16,395 bases of DNA. Origin: Acidimicrobiales bacterium. GTDB lineage: Bacteria; Actinomycetota; Acidimicrobiia; Acidimicrobiales; Poriferisodalaceae. A program made the position numbers and the translations under genes. The stretch spans positions 1 through 16,395 of the forward strand of contig JASMKJ010000425.1 in NCBI GenBank assembly GCA_030749275.1, given 5' to 3'. Below, piece after piece: positions 1-7,938 of the stretch (the stretch's first letter is position 1; every line of letters begins with the position of its first letter). The notes under the pieces were generated by a model. It saw nothing but the letters and a program-made list of their open reading frames with translations. It made no database searches and had not been told where the DNA came from.

Positions 1-948
1 ACCGGCGGCGCCGGCTTCATTGGTTCCAACTTCGTCAGGTTTCACCTCGCGAATAGTGATGATGAGATCACCATCCTTGACTCACTCACTTATGCCGGAA
101 GTCGAGACACCATTCTGGATTTCGTAGATGATCCCCGGGTTGCGTTCATCGAAGGGGACATCTGCGACCGCGAGACAGTCGCATTTGCCATGAAGCATCA
201 CCGGGCTGTTGTTCACTTCGCAGCAGAAAGTCATGTTGATCGATCAATCGAAGGATCCGAGCGCTTTGTAACGACAAACTGCGTTGGGACAAACACACTG
301 TGCGATCTGGCCAGCGACATGGAAATTGAGCGCTTCGTACACATATCTACTGATGAAACCTACGGGTCGCTAGAACGCGGTTCCTTCACCGAGAACGACA
401 AGCTTGAGCCAAGCAGCCCGTACTCAGCGTCTAAAGCAGCATCTGACCTGATTGCCCTGGGACATCACGTAACTCATGGTGTGCCGGTCATCATCACGCG
501 TTCGTCCAACAACTATGGCCCCTTCCAGTTCCCTGAGAAGCTGATACCCCTATTCGTCACCAACCTGCTTGACGGCCTACAGGTTCCGCTCTATGGCGAC
601 GGAACAAATGTCAGGGACTGGATCCATGTCCAAGACAATTGCGCAGCGATACAACAAGTTCTTCAAACTGGTGAAGTTGGTGAGATCTACAACATCGGAG
701 CTGGAAATGAGATTTCCAACGTAGAACTGACCCAAATACTGCTTTCCTTGTGCCAGCGAGACGAATCTGCGGTCGTTAATGTCGATGATCGTCCAGGACA
801 CGATTTTCGCTACTCCATCGACTCTGCCAGGGTGCGCAATCTCGGTTGGGCTCCCCAAATCGATCTTGAAGCTGGCCTCGCGGCGACAGTTGACTGGTAT
901 CGAAACAACGAAACATGGTGGAGGTCCAAGAAGGCTGCGGAACTGTGA
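1..948 (+). CDS. rfbB: dTDP-glucose 4,6-dehydratase (RmlB/RfbB), 5' end cut by window
   Basis: Converts dTDP-glucose to dTDP-4-keto-6-deoxyglucose, the second step of dTDP-L-rhamnose synthesis, in the cytoplasm. The frame is open from base 1, and the first visible residues TGGAGFIGSNF are the NAD-binding glycine loop that lies only a few residues from the start in this family. The true start codon is therefore probably just outside the window, and a start at the internal ATG 190 would remove the cofactor site. Further family marks in order are DSLTYAG, HFAAESHVDRSI, the catalytic STDETYG loop (usually TDEVYG) near bases 346-366, the YSASK catalytic Tyr/Lys at about 421-435, SSNNYGPFQFPEKLIPL, and the sugar-nucleotide-binding segment YGDGTNVRDWIHV. 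Stop TGA at 946-948 overlaps the probable GTG start of the ABC permease. Family identity is secure. The rhamnose role is supported by rmlD further along. Confidence 0.95.
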   Translation, partial: TGGAGFIGSNFVRFHLANSDDEITILDSLTYAGSRDTILDFVDDPRVAFIEGDICDRETVAFAMKHHRAVVHFAAESHVDRSIEGSERFVTTNCVGTNTLCDLASDMEIERFVHISTDETYGSLERGSFTENDKLEPSSPYSASKAASDLIALGHHVTHGVPVIITRSSNNYGPFQFPEKLIPLFVTNLLDGLQVPLYGDGTNVRDWIHVQDNCAAIQQVLQTGEVGEIYNIGAGNEISNVELTQILLSLCQRDESAVVNVDDRPGHDFRYSIDSARVRNLGWAPQIDLEAGLAATVDWYRNNETWWRSKKAAEL

Positions 949-1760
949 CACCACAGAACCTGATCGCATCAGCCGGCAAGTACACCCCTCTGGTTCGAAA
1001 TTTCGCTAGGCGAGAACTCAAATCACGCTACAAACGAAGCCTCTTGGGCTGGACGTGGTCATTACTCAGCCCCCTATCCACGATCCTCGTGTACAGCCTG
1101 GTCTTCTCAGTGTTCTTCAGGGCTGCTCCACCTGCCGCGGGAAACGGATCCGAAAACTTCGCGCTTTTCTTGTTCACAGGGCTCGTTGTTTGGCTCTTGT
1201 TTGCAGGCATGATCAATGGCTCCATGGGTTGGCTAGCCGCTATTGGTGACCTTCGCCGAAAAGTCTTCTTTCCACCTGAAACAGCGATATTTGGTAGCGC
1301 CCTGGCACTAGCAGTTCAATCGGCAATTGAAGCCGGGGTCTTACTCTTGGTGATGGTGCTGATAGGCAACGTTGGGTTCACCACACTGGTGTTTCCTTTG
1401 ATTCTTGTGCTCGCGGGAATTTTCGGTCTTGGTATCGGATTCTTCGTATGCGTATTGAACACCCACTATCGAGATGTCCAATACTTGGTGGGAATTGTCT
1501 TGAACGCTTTGTTCTTTCTTGTGCCGATTGTCTACCCAATAGGGATTATCCCCGAACAACACTGGGGATTGCCGATAAGAAAGATCGTCGAATGGAACCC
1601 AATCAATCAATTTGTGACCGCTGCGAGAGAGTCGGCTTATCTTTTGCAATGGCCTAGCGCGACCAGATGGTGCGCGCTGTTCTTGTACTCCTTTGCAATG
1701 TTCGCCTTGGGGTGGCGCTTTTTCTCTAAACGATCAATGCTGCTGAGCGAGGACATGTGA
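945..1760 (+). CDS. wzm: ABC-2 type polysaccharide export permease (Wzm-like)
   Basis: Membrane subunit of an ABC exporter that moves lipid-linked polysaccharide across the cytoplasmic membrane. After a short cytoplasmic N-terminus with the family-typical FARRELKSRYKRSLLGWTW amphipathic segment, about six hydrophobic helices can be read: LLSPLSTILVYSLVFSVFF, FALFLFTGLVVWLLF, SAIEAGVLLLVMVLI, LVFPLILVLAGIFGLGIGFF, IVLNALFFLVPIVYPI and LFLYSFAMFALGWRFF. The C-terminal part carries the ABC-2 WNPINQFVTAAR motif. I chose GTG 945 (271 residues) because it overlaps the rmlB stop as GTGA and has an AAGAAGG ribosome site about 10 bases upstream. An in-frame ATG at 915 would give 281 residues with a 34-base overlap. 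Its own stop overlaps the GTG of the ATPase gene, so the two are translationally coupled. The substrate is not readable from sequence; a rhamnose-containing glycan is inferred from the neighbours. Confidence 0.9.
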   Translation: MTPQNLIASAGKYTPLVRNFARRELKSRYKRSLLGWTWSLLSPLSTILVYSLVFSVFFRAAPPAAGNGSENFALFLFTGLVVWLLFAGMINGSMGWLAAIGDLRRKVFFPPETAIFGSALALAVQSAIEAGVLLLVMVLIGNVGFTTLVFPLILVLAGIFGLGIGFFVCVLNTHYRDVQYLVGIVLNALFFLVPIVYPIGIIPEQHWGLPIRKIVEWNPINQFVTAARESAYLLQWPSATRWCALFLYSFAMFALGWRFFSKRSMLLSEDM

Positions 1761-3034
1761 AGTCCATCATCTCAGCGCAGGCGATATCGAAGCGCTACCG
1801 AGTGCAACGAGATCGACCAGACTCACTCAAAGAAGCTGTCGTCCGGCGAAGAAGAAATTCATCCAACAGCGAGTTTTGGGCTCTGAGAAACATCTCAATA
1901 GATATCGCCCCCGGTTCTTTTTATGGGCTTATCGGTCACAACGGTTCAGGCAAGACAACTTTGCTCAAGTTGATGGCCGGTATCCATCAACCGACCAGCG
2001 GAACCATGCAAGTCAACGGCCGGGTGTCGGCGCTCCTAGAACTCGGATCCGGATTTCACCCCGAGTTGAGTGGGCGAGAAAATATCTATCTCAACGGTGC
2101 CATCTTGGGCCTTAGCCGAAAAGAAATGGATCTAGCGGTCGACGAAATCATCGAATTCAGCGACATCGGAGAATTCATCGACGCTCCCGTCAAGATTCTC
2201 TCAAGCGGAATGTACGTTCGGCTCGGTTTTGCCGTAGCTGTGCACGTCGCCCCGGAGATACTTCTTATTGACGAAGTAATCGCAGTAGGGGACGAAGCCT
2301 TTCAACGCAAATGCCTCGAACATCTCTACGAACTCCGCCGAGGGGGCACCACAATTGTCCTTGTATCGCACTCCCTTCCCCTCGTCGAAGGGCTCTGCGA
2401 CGAGGTGGGATGGCTCGATCACGGCCAACTGATGCAAGCCGGTGACGCAACGGAAGTCTGCTGGGCCTACCTTGATGCGGTCAACGCCGAAGAAGCACAA
2501 AAACTTCGAGATGGAGATGACGAACAAATCCACACCGACACGTCGTTGACTGAAATAGAAGTTCGGCGAGGAAGCGGAGAGCTACGTATATTCCATGTCG
2601 ATTATCTGGACAAACAGTGGCTGGCTAACCCACTGCCCAGCTCAGGTGACACCCTCATCATCCGCCTTTGGTATGAGTCCGAAACTTCGGTCGAAGATCC
2701 CGTTTTCGCGTTGAAGCTTCACCATGCGACAGGCGTTCACTTAGCGTCGCCAAATAGCGCGCTGCAGCAACTGCGAACCGGCTCGATTGGCGAAGGGCGG
2801 GGATATGTTGATTTCATCATTGACGAACTCTCACTCCTTCCGGGTGACTATCTGCTTTCCACCTCAGTGACCGACCGAGATCGAATGCACGTGCATGACG
2901 CTTGGGAACGATCCCACTCGCTACGAATCGTCCCCGGCTCATCTACTGAAAGAGAAGGCCTCACCGACCTCAAAGGAAAGTGGCAGCCTCCAGTACCGCA
3001 CCAAAAGGGCTCTCCCGGCCACCCAAATCGCTGA
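1757..3034 (+). CDS. wzt: ABC transporter ATPase for polysaccharide export, with Wzt-like C-terminal domain
   Basis: ATP-hydrolysing partner of the upstream permease, 425 residues. Visible motifs are Walker A GHNGSGKT (60-67), the family-typical signature LSSGMYVRLGFAVA (148-161), Walker B ILLIDE (168-173) followed by VIAVGD, and the switch histidine in VLVSHS (His205). After a linker rich in Asp/Glu (about 243-265) there is an extra domain of about 130 residues (265-395) with alternating hydrophobic strands. Its position matches the Wzt C-terminal domain, which in O-antigen exporters recognises the polysaccharide end; simple teichoic-acid or galactan ATPases are shorter. Start GTG 1757 overlaps the permease stop as GTGA. 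The last 30 or so residues are Pro/Gly/Arg-rich and look disordered. Exporter role is firm; terminal-group recognition is inferred from the extra domain. Confidence 0.92.
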   Translation: MKSIISAQAISKRYRVQRDRPDSLKEAVVRRRRNSSNSEFWALRNISIDIAPGSFYGLIGHNGSGKTTLLKLMAGIHQPTSGTMQVNGRVSALLELGSGFHPELSGRENIYLNGAILGLSRKEMDLAVDEIIEFSDIGEFIDAPVKILSSGMYVRLGFAVAVHVAPEILLIDEVIAVGDEAFQRKCLEHLYELRRGGTTIVLVSHSLPLVEGLCDEVGWLDHGQLMQAGDATEVCWAYLDAVNAEEAQKLRDGDDEQIHTDTSLTEIEVRRGSGELRIFHVDYLDKQWLANPLPSSGDTLIIRLWYESETSVEDPVFALKLHHATGVHLASPNSALQQLRTGSIGEGRGYVDFIIDELSLLPGDYLLSTSVTDRDRMHVHDAWERSHSLRIVPGSSTEREGLTDLKGKWQPPVPHQKGSPGHPNR

Positions 3035-3064
3035 GCCGAGGCGCGGCCATCGAACCTGTAAGCC

Positions 3065-3084
3065 CGCGTACAATTAACTACGCG
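3065..3084 (+). promoter_or_regulatory. Candidate -10 box inside a small inverted repeat, upstream of the coiled-coil gene
   Basis: In the 91-base gap after the ATPase gene there is a TACAAT hexamer (3069-3074) matching the TANNNT pattern of actinobacterial -10 boxes. It sits inside a dyad with arms CGCGTA (3065-3070) and TACGCG (3079-3084) around an 8-base loop. No convincing -35 was found, and no T-run follows the dyad, so a terminator is not supported. A promoter here would give a leader of about 45 bases before the GTG at 3126. The call rests on short motifs only. Confidence 0.25.
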
Positions 3085-3112
3085 CTTGCCGCGAGCCGTC
3101 GCATTGATCTCT

Positions 3113-3117
3113 GGAGG
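3113..3117 (+). promoter_or_regulatory. Ribosome binding site GGAGG deciding the GTG start at 3126
   Basis: A perfect GGAGG lies eight bases before GTG 3126. This supports that start, because the first ATG in this frame is far inside the protein. Confidence 0.7.
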
Positions 3118-3125
3118 CCGCATCA

Positions 3126-4370
3126 GTGAATTCAATCGAATCAACGACAGCCAAAAACGACACGGCAGCGAACCCCCCGTCGAACGGTAGAGAAACCCTA
3201 AACATTGGAATAGTTCTCCCCACACAAGAGCGTCACCCTGTTGGCTGGCTTACGACTCGAGCGTTGGGAACCGAAATCGAATGGCGAAACGCCCCAGTAG
3301 AACTCCAATGGTTTGTTCCCCGAACCGCAACTTCTCAATGGACCGATGACGCCTCGCTCAACATCAGTCGACTGCCAGAAAACCTCGAAGAACTCGAAGA
3401 CGATGTCGATGTCCTCGTCGGATTCGAACTTGCGGAAACGACATCAGAATTTGTTGTCGATCCGACATCCGTCGACTTAACCCTGCACGACGCAACAGGA
3501 CTGCTACGCCGTTACCTGCTGCCTGATCTGTCCGATTCAACCCATCCCGCGCCGACGCTCAAAGAATCGATAGTGGTTGACATTGACGATGACATGTCAG
3601 ACATGGTTGCCGCAGAGGTTGCACGACACGCTCGCTCAAGAGAACTTCCAGTCACTCTGATTGGCCCAAGCGACCATCAAACGCGGTTTGCGACGAAGTT
3701 AAAGCACTACAAACAAACGTCGACCGCTCTCAACAACGACCTAGATCCTGAAGAATTCGGTGCAGTCGCACAACACGCGGCACTAATCGTTACTAGCGAC
3801 CCAGCGCTTCACCAAATGGCAAAGACCTTTCACGGTCGATCCGTTCTCGTTGACGACAATTTAGACAACAAGGAACTACAACGAGCTCTATGGTCAGCAG
3901 CCTCAAACATCGCAGTCCTTGAGCCGGACGGTGCCCTCGAAGAGCGAGTAACCCGACTCGCAGAAGTCGTCGAACAGACTGCCTTACTTCGCCTGAATCG
4001 GACTATCTCCGCCCGATCGGCATCCCAAGAAAGAGAACGCGGCGAACAGTCCCAAAAGCTGCACGAACAACAGTCAACCCATTGGAGACAACAGCGCCGC
4101 CAGGCTCACCAGTTGATCGACGCACTGCGACAAGAACTACTTCAACTACAGAAAGAACTTGACATCGCAAGAGATGACGCGGACAACACCCGACAAGCGC
4201 TGCGCGCGCAACACAACCGACTAAATGAGCTAGAAACGGAGATTGCCCGTCAGGACCAAGGACCGGCCCGTCTGCAACGAAGCGTCGACTGGCATAGCGT
4301 CGCAGCGCAACTCGAACGCGACGTACTCAAAGTGCTTCGATGGTTGCGAAATCAACTTGGGCGCGGATGA
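3126..4370 (+). CDS. Glycan-cluster protein: degenerate GT-B/pyruvyltransferase-like body with C-terminal coiled coil
   Basis: A 414-residue protein of uncertain function. Residues 25-245 alternate predicted strands and helices. The stretch ESIVVDIDDD (147-156), then PVTLIGPSD (175-183), then LDPEEFGAVAQHAALIVTSD (206-225) and HGRSVLVDD (236-244), follows the order seen in the C-terminal half of polysaccharide pyruvyltransferase-type GT-B folds. The usual S-x-LHG nucleotide-binding motif reads SDPALHQMA, so activity may be altered or lost. Residues 295-375 are very rich in Gln, Glu, Arg and Leu in heptad spacing and predict a long coiled coil. A short amphipathic tail (about 385-412, VLKVLRWLRNQL) could contact the membrane. 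No signal peptide is seen. The GTG start has a perfect ribosome site, and the stop overlaps the next gene's ATG as ATGA, which ties it to the large glycosyltransferase. The fold assignment is inference; the coiled coil and coupling are directly visible. Confidence 0.55.
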   Translation: MNSIESTTAKNDTAANPPSNGRETLNIGIVLPTQERHPVGWLTTRALGTEIEWRNAPVELQWFVPRTATSQWTDDASLNISRLPENLEELEDDVDVLVGFELAETTSEFVVDPTSVDLTLHDATGLLRRYLLPDLSDSTHPAPTLKESIVVDIDDDMSDMVAAEVARHARSRELPVTLIGPSDHQTRFATKLKHYKQTSTALNNDLDPEEFGAVAQHAALIVTSDPALHQMAKTFHGRSVLVDDNLDNKELQRALWSAASNIAVLEPDGALEERVTRLAEVVEQTALLRLNRTISARSASQERERGEQSQKLHEQQSTHWRQQRRQAHQLIDALRQELLQLQKELDIARDDADNTRQALRAQHNRLNELETEIARQDQGPARLQRSVDWHSVAAQLERDVLKVLRWLRNQLGRG

Positions 4371-7144
4371 ACGTTCGACCACGACAAAAGAACGTCACCA
4401 TTGTTCTAGACACCCTTCCCCGGCCCGGGGCGGATCCGACAGGTTGGAGAACTGAACAGATCTGTAAAGAACTGCTTGCTAGCAGCGCAAACACAAGGCT
4501 GGCACTCAACGGACCATCGGACGAACAAACCCAACTGTACGGCACAACAATTGAGAGCCTCGGGGTCGACTCTAGTGAATGGTGGAGAGCAAATAGCAGC
4601 GACACCTTCGTCATATGCGGAAACGGAGCGGGCTACAGAACGGCATCGATGTGTCGAACCCATCATCGTGACGCCCGGCTTGTAATCGACGGATCGAATC
4701 TTCTTACGATCCACCGAAACGACCTAAATGACGACCTCCTAGCCGACGATGAAAGAGCTGGTCGCGACACCGTTGCTAGTCTCCGTCGCCAACGAGATCG
4801 AGAACTCCTAAGTCTGGTAGATGACGTGTGGGTGTGCTCGCAATCGCAATGCAACCAAATCGAAGCTCTCGGTGTCGACGTCAACATCAAAATAGTTCAG
4901 CCACCCAACATCGCCCTCGGCCAATCCCAAGGAACTAGACCACTGCTCCTCGCGGCCCCGCATCGTGAGTTCGGGGAGCCCGACCTGGAGTCCATGCAGC
5001 ACTTCGATGAGCACATCTCACCGAAGCTCGACAGGACAATCGCTCCGCCGCTCCTCATTACCGAACGCGAATTTGTTCCATGGCACCAGGGACTATCAAA
5101 TCTCGAACCCATCGAACGAAATGAGCCACTCAGTGACTTCCTACAACAAGCATCGATGCTTGTCTCACTTAGGCAAACCGGACCCACGGCATGGACACAC
5201 CTGCTCGCGGCGCGCACTTTCGGGATTCCAGTGGTCGCAACCGAGCAGGCTGCTCGCCACATCGACAACCCGACCCAATGGGACCTAGAAATTGTAGAAC
5301 GCCCCGAAATTGCCGCCGCGATGCTCAGAGCAGCCAGACGACGCCGTCCACCTCCCCGAACCGTCCAACACGACACAGGAATCAAAGATGCAATATCGGA
5401 CCTTGGAATTGAACCCGCGGACACAGAAACAGAGATCACCGACTGGCTTTACACCCAACAGTCAGGCCAACGACACCGAATGGACCTCAAACAATACCGG
5501 CGTACAGAAAGAGAACAGCTCAACGACCCTGACCCCGATCCGGGGACAAATCTGAAAAATCGGCCGCTTATCTCGATACTCACACCCGTATACAACACGC
5601 CCTTAGAAGTTCTAGAAGAAACGATTGATTCCGTACGAACCCAAACTTATGAGAATTGGCAGCTGTGTCTTGTCGATGACTGCTCCACCGATGATGGACC
5701 CGAATCGGTGTGTGAGCAGCTTGCCGCACTGGACTCAAGAATAGATTTTGTCAAACGAACAGCAAATGGCGGCATAGCAGAAGCGTCGAACACAGCCCTA
5801 CAAATAGCGAAGGGCGACTACCTGGCATTGCTCGACCATGATGATCTTCTTCGACCAGACGCTCTTATCGAAGTGGTTCGATCTATCAATAGATTTCCCA
5901 ACGTCGAATTCGTCTATTCAGATGAAGACAAACTCTTTGCCGACGGCTCCTATGACCATAGCTACGCCAAATCAGGGTGGTCACCTGATCTGCATTTGTC
6001 CTACAACTACGTTTGCCATTTCGCGGTCTTCAGCCGCGACCTCATCGAACGCATCGGCGGATGGCGGGCAGGCTTTGACGGAGCACAGGATTATGACCTC
6101 GCATTGCGGGCCACCGAAAACACCGATGAAATAGTCCATATTCCCCGCAACCTGTATCACTGGCGAATACTCCCCGGTTCGACCGCCGGCGGAGTGAACG
6201 AAAAGACCGATGCCTGGGCAGCAGGGCAACGTGCACTCGAAGAGGCACTCGCCAGAAGAGGCATTGAAGGAAAAGCCGAAGAAGGACTGGATCCCGGCAC
6301 CTACAACATCAAGTACCAAATTAACGGCCTTCCCAAAGTAGGAATCATCATCCCTACCCGCGACAGATTCGAACTCATATCGCAATGTGTGACAGGAATA
6401 AGCGAAGTTACCTCCTGGGCAGAAACAGAAGTTCTAGTGGTCAACAACGAAAGCTCAGACCCCGCCACCCTTTCCTGGATGGACACCCACCCGGGTCCCG
6501 TTATCGATTTCCCACACCAATTTTCGTACGCCCGAATGATGAACATGGCAGCAGAACAGATCGACTGTGACCTTCTGCTTTTTCTTAACTGCGACATCAC
6601 CATCGTCGAACCGGACTGGCTTCAGGCCATGATCGGCCACGCACAACAACGGCGGGTCGGGGCTGTGGGTGCCAAATTGAGTTTTCCAGATGGACGCGTC
6701 CAACATGAAGGAATCACAGTTGGAGTGGGTGGCGTAGCGGTGAACACCAACTCCCGTGGCTACTTCAGCATCGGCAACCTTGTGCGCAATTGCTGGGCGC
6801 TGACCGCTGCCTGTCTAATGGTCCGCCCAGAGGTCTTTTGGGAAGTGGGCGGATTCGAAGAACGACTTCGGGTGGCATTTAACGACGTCGACCTCACGAT
6901 GCGCATCCACCAACTGGGATACGACCTCATCTACCAACCCAACGCCAATCTTCTCCATCAAGAGTCGGCTCTTAGAGGCTCATTGCATCCAAGCGAAGAC
7001 GAAGATTTCTTCCGAAAGCGCTGGGGAGATCCGCTGGAACAGGACGACCCGTACTACAACCCGAGGCTTTCCCGACATGCCCAGTATTACTTCCACGACG
7101 AAGTCAAACAGGTCTGGTTGCCACGCGGGCATCCGCTCGCGTGA
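4367..7144 (+). CDS. Three-domain glycosyltransferase: divergent N-terminal GT-B-like part plus two GT2 domains
   Basis: A 925-residue cytoplasmic glycosyltransferase. Residues 1 to about 390 look like a divergent GT4/GT-B domain; LAARTFGIPVVATEQ near residue 280 resembles the C-terminal nucleotide-site loop of that fold. A first GT2 domain starts near residue 400 with LISILTPVYN, followed by VDDCSTDDG (about 437), the metal-binding DHDD (about 490) and AQDYDLALR. A second GT2 domain starts near residue 656 with VGIIIPTRDR, followed by NNESSD (about 692), LFLNCDI as the DXD equivalent (about 738) and GGFEERLRVAFNDVDLTMR (about 828), then HQES (about 864). Paired GT2 domains are typical of O-antigen and rhamnan synthases that make alternating linkages. 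I chose ATG 4367, which overlaps the upstream stop as ATGA; ATG 4340 is in frame and would add nine residues. Donor and acceptor cannot be told; rhamnose is plausible from rmlB/rmlD. Confidence 0.9.
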   Translation: MNVRPRQKNVTIVLDTLPRPGADPTGWRTEQICKELLASSANTRLALNGPSDEQTQLYGTTIESLGVDSSEWWRANSSDTFVICGNGAGYRTASMCRTHHRDARLVIDGSNLLTIHRNDLNDDLLADDERAGRDTVASLRRQRDRELLSLVDDVWVCSQSQCNQIEALGVDVNIKIVQPPNIALGQSQGTRPLLLAAPHREFGEPDLESMQHFDEHISPKLDRTIAPPLLITEREFVPWHQGLSNLEPIERNEPLSDFLQQASMLVSLRQTGPTAWTHLLAARTFGIPVVATEQAARHIDNPTQWDLEIVERPEIAAAMLRAARRRRPPPRTVQHDTGIKDAISDLGIEPADTETEITDWLYTQQSGQRHRMDLKQYRRTEREQLNDPDPDPGTNLKNRPLISILTPVYNTPLEVLEETIDSVRTQTYENWQLCLVDDCSTDDGPESVCEQLAALDSRIDFVKRTANGGIAEASNTALQIAKGDYLALLDHDDLLRPDALIEVVRSINRFPNVEFVYSDEDKLFADGSYDHSYAKSGWSPDLHLSYNYVCHFAVFSRDLIERIGGWRAGFDGAQDYDLALRATENTDEIVHIPRNLYHWRILPGSTAGGVNEKTDAWAAGQRALEEALARRGIEGKAEEGLDPGTYNIKYQINGLPKVGIIIPTRDRFELISQCVTGISEVTSWAETEVLVVNNESSDPATLSWMDTHPGPVIDFPHQFSYARMMNMAAEQIDCDLLLFLNCDITIVEPDWLQAMIGHAQQRRVGAVGAKLSFPDGRVQHEGITVGVGGVAVNTNSRGYFSIGNLVRNCWALTAACLMVRPEVFWEVGGFEERLRVAFNDVDLTMRIHQLGYDLIYQPNANLLHQESALRGSLHPSEDEDFFRKRWGDPLEQDDPYYNPRLSRHAQYYFHDEVKQVWLPRGHPLA

Positions 7145-7146
7145 AC

Positions 7147-7884
7147 CTAAGCCACGGCTAACACACCCACACCCGACCCGACCGTTGAACCGAAATTCGC
7201 CGCATCGCCGAAGGCGACCAGAGCACCACGGGCATCGGCCACCAGATAGCCACCTGGTCGACTAATCAGACCTACTGCGTCGATTCTGCCCAAGCCCGTC
7301 GGTGAGCCAAAGTACGCCACATCGCCGACCGCATGTACTCGGCCGTCAGAATCCAAGAACAAGTACCCCTCGTCCTCGGACCCTGCCGCGAAGTCAACCA
7401 CACGCACACCATCCATCTCGGCGCTGCCCGCCAACGAACCATGAAAGGGCGCCGAACCGAAGCAATGAACGCCACCCCGATCATCAACAATCCAGTAGCC
7501 ATTGCCGTCAACCGTCGGTTCGATGCATACCGCTCGAGTCGAGGTGCGGGCCACCTGAGGGATGCCCTCCAGAAATGGAGCGTTCCCGAAACTGAACACA
7601 CTGCCCTCCGAATCAATGACCCAATAGCCAACCCCTGTGGGGGAGGCGGAGATATCGACGGGAGGAGCCACTAGGTCCAACTCTGCTAGATCTCCAAGCG
7701 CCCTAGCGGTGCCGTGCGCTTGTATGTGGCCGCCTGACCCGAGGACTAAACAGCCCTGTCCATCACGAGTCATAGCCAATGAGATCGGATGGGAGGGAAG
7801 CCTCACTTCGACCTCAGTTACCTCATCAGCGAAATAAAATAAACGATAATTAGAGGCCAAAATCCAATAGCCGTTCAACGCCAC
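7147..7884 (-). CDS. Six-repeat beta-propeller-like protein (GYW...G.V..FG.A.F.G repeats), no signal peptide
   Basis: A 245-residue protein made almost entirely of a repeat of about 39-44 residues. Repeat starts are near residues 5 (GYWILAS), 44 (GCLVLGS), 86 (GYWVIDS), 129 (GYWIVDD), 173 (GYLFLDS) and 212 (GYLVADA). Most units continue as G-x-V-x-x-FG-x-A-x-F-x-G. This repeat is widespread in actinobacterial proteins, usually in long secreted or surface proteins, and probably folds as propeller blades. The terminal VGVLAVA resembles the first strand of a further unit and may close the ring with the N-terminus. Start GTG 7884 is the earliest possible, because an in-frame stop lies three codons upstream. 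No signal peptide or membrane segment is seen, which is unusual. It is the only minus-strand gene and ends two bases from the stop of the glycosyltransferase. Function is unknown; binding or scaffolding is a guess. Confidence 0.75.
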   Translation of the reverse strand: MALNGYWILASNYRLFYFADEVTEVEVRLPSHPISLAMTRDGQGCLVLGSGGHIQAHGTARALGDLAELDLVAPPVDISASPTGVGYWVIDSEGSVFSFGNAPFLEGIPQVARTSTRAVCIEPTVDGNGYWIVDDRGGVHCFGSAPFHGSLAGSAEMDGVRVVDFAAGSEDEGYLFLDSDGRVHAVGDVAYFGSPTGLGRIDAVGLISRPGGYLVADARGALVAFGDAANFGSTVGSGVGVLAVA

Positions 7885-7890
7885 TTGCCG

Positions 7891-7938
7891 AGCCTATGTC
7901 AGACAGGCCTTTGGTCTGAGTCAGGCTCCGGCTAGTTT
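7891..7938. promoter_or_regulatory. Divergent promoter region with dyad symmetry between propeller gene and cobalamin adenosyltransferase
   Basis: Only 63 bases separate two divergent starts, so both promoters should lie here. On the + strand TTGGTC (7911-7916) and TAGTTT (7933-7938) are spaced by 16 bases and would start transcription about three bases before the ATG at 7948. On the - strand TAGGCT (7896-7891) ends exactly seven bases before the first base of the GTG start. Between them lies an inverted repeat TCAGAC/GTCTGA (7899-7904, 7914-7919) with a 9-base loop, and a second copy of the CAGGC core follows at 7922-7926. This could be an operator for a shared regulator. All calls are by eye. 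Confidence 0.3.

Noticed and set aside
190..948. ATG 190 as the start of the dehydratase
   Set aside because: The same frame is open from base 1 and encodes the conserved NAD-binding loop and following motifs, so the gene is cut by the window and does not start at 190.
4897..5439. Minus-strand open frame (180 codons) opposite the large glycosyltransferase
   Set aside because: Low-complexity Ser/Arg/Cys composition with no family marks; the plus-strand frame continues as a clear glycosyltransferase.
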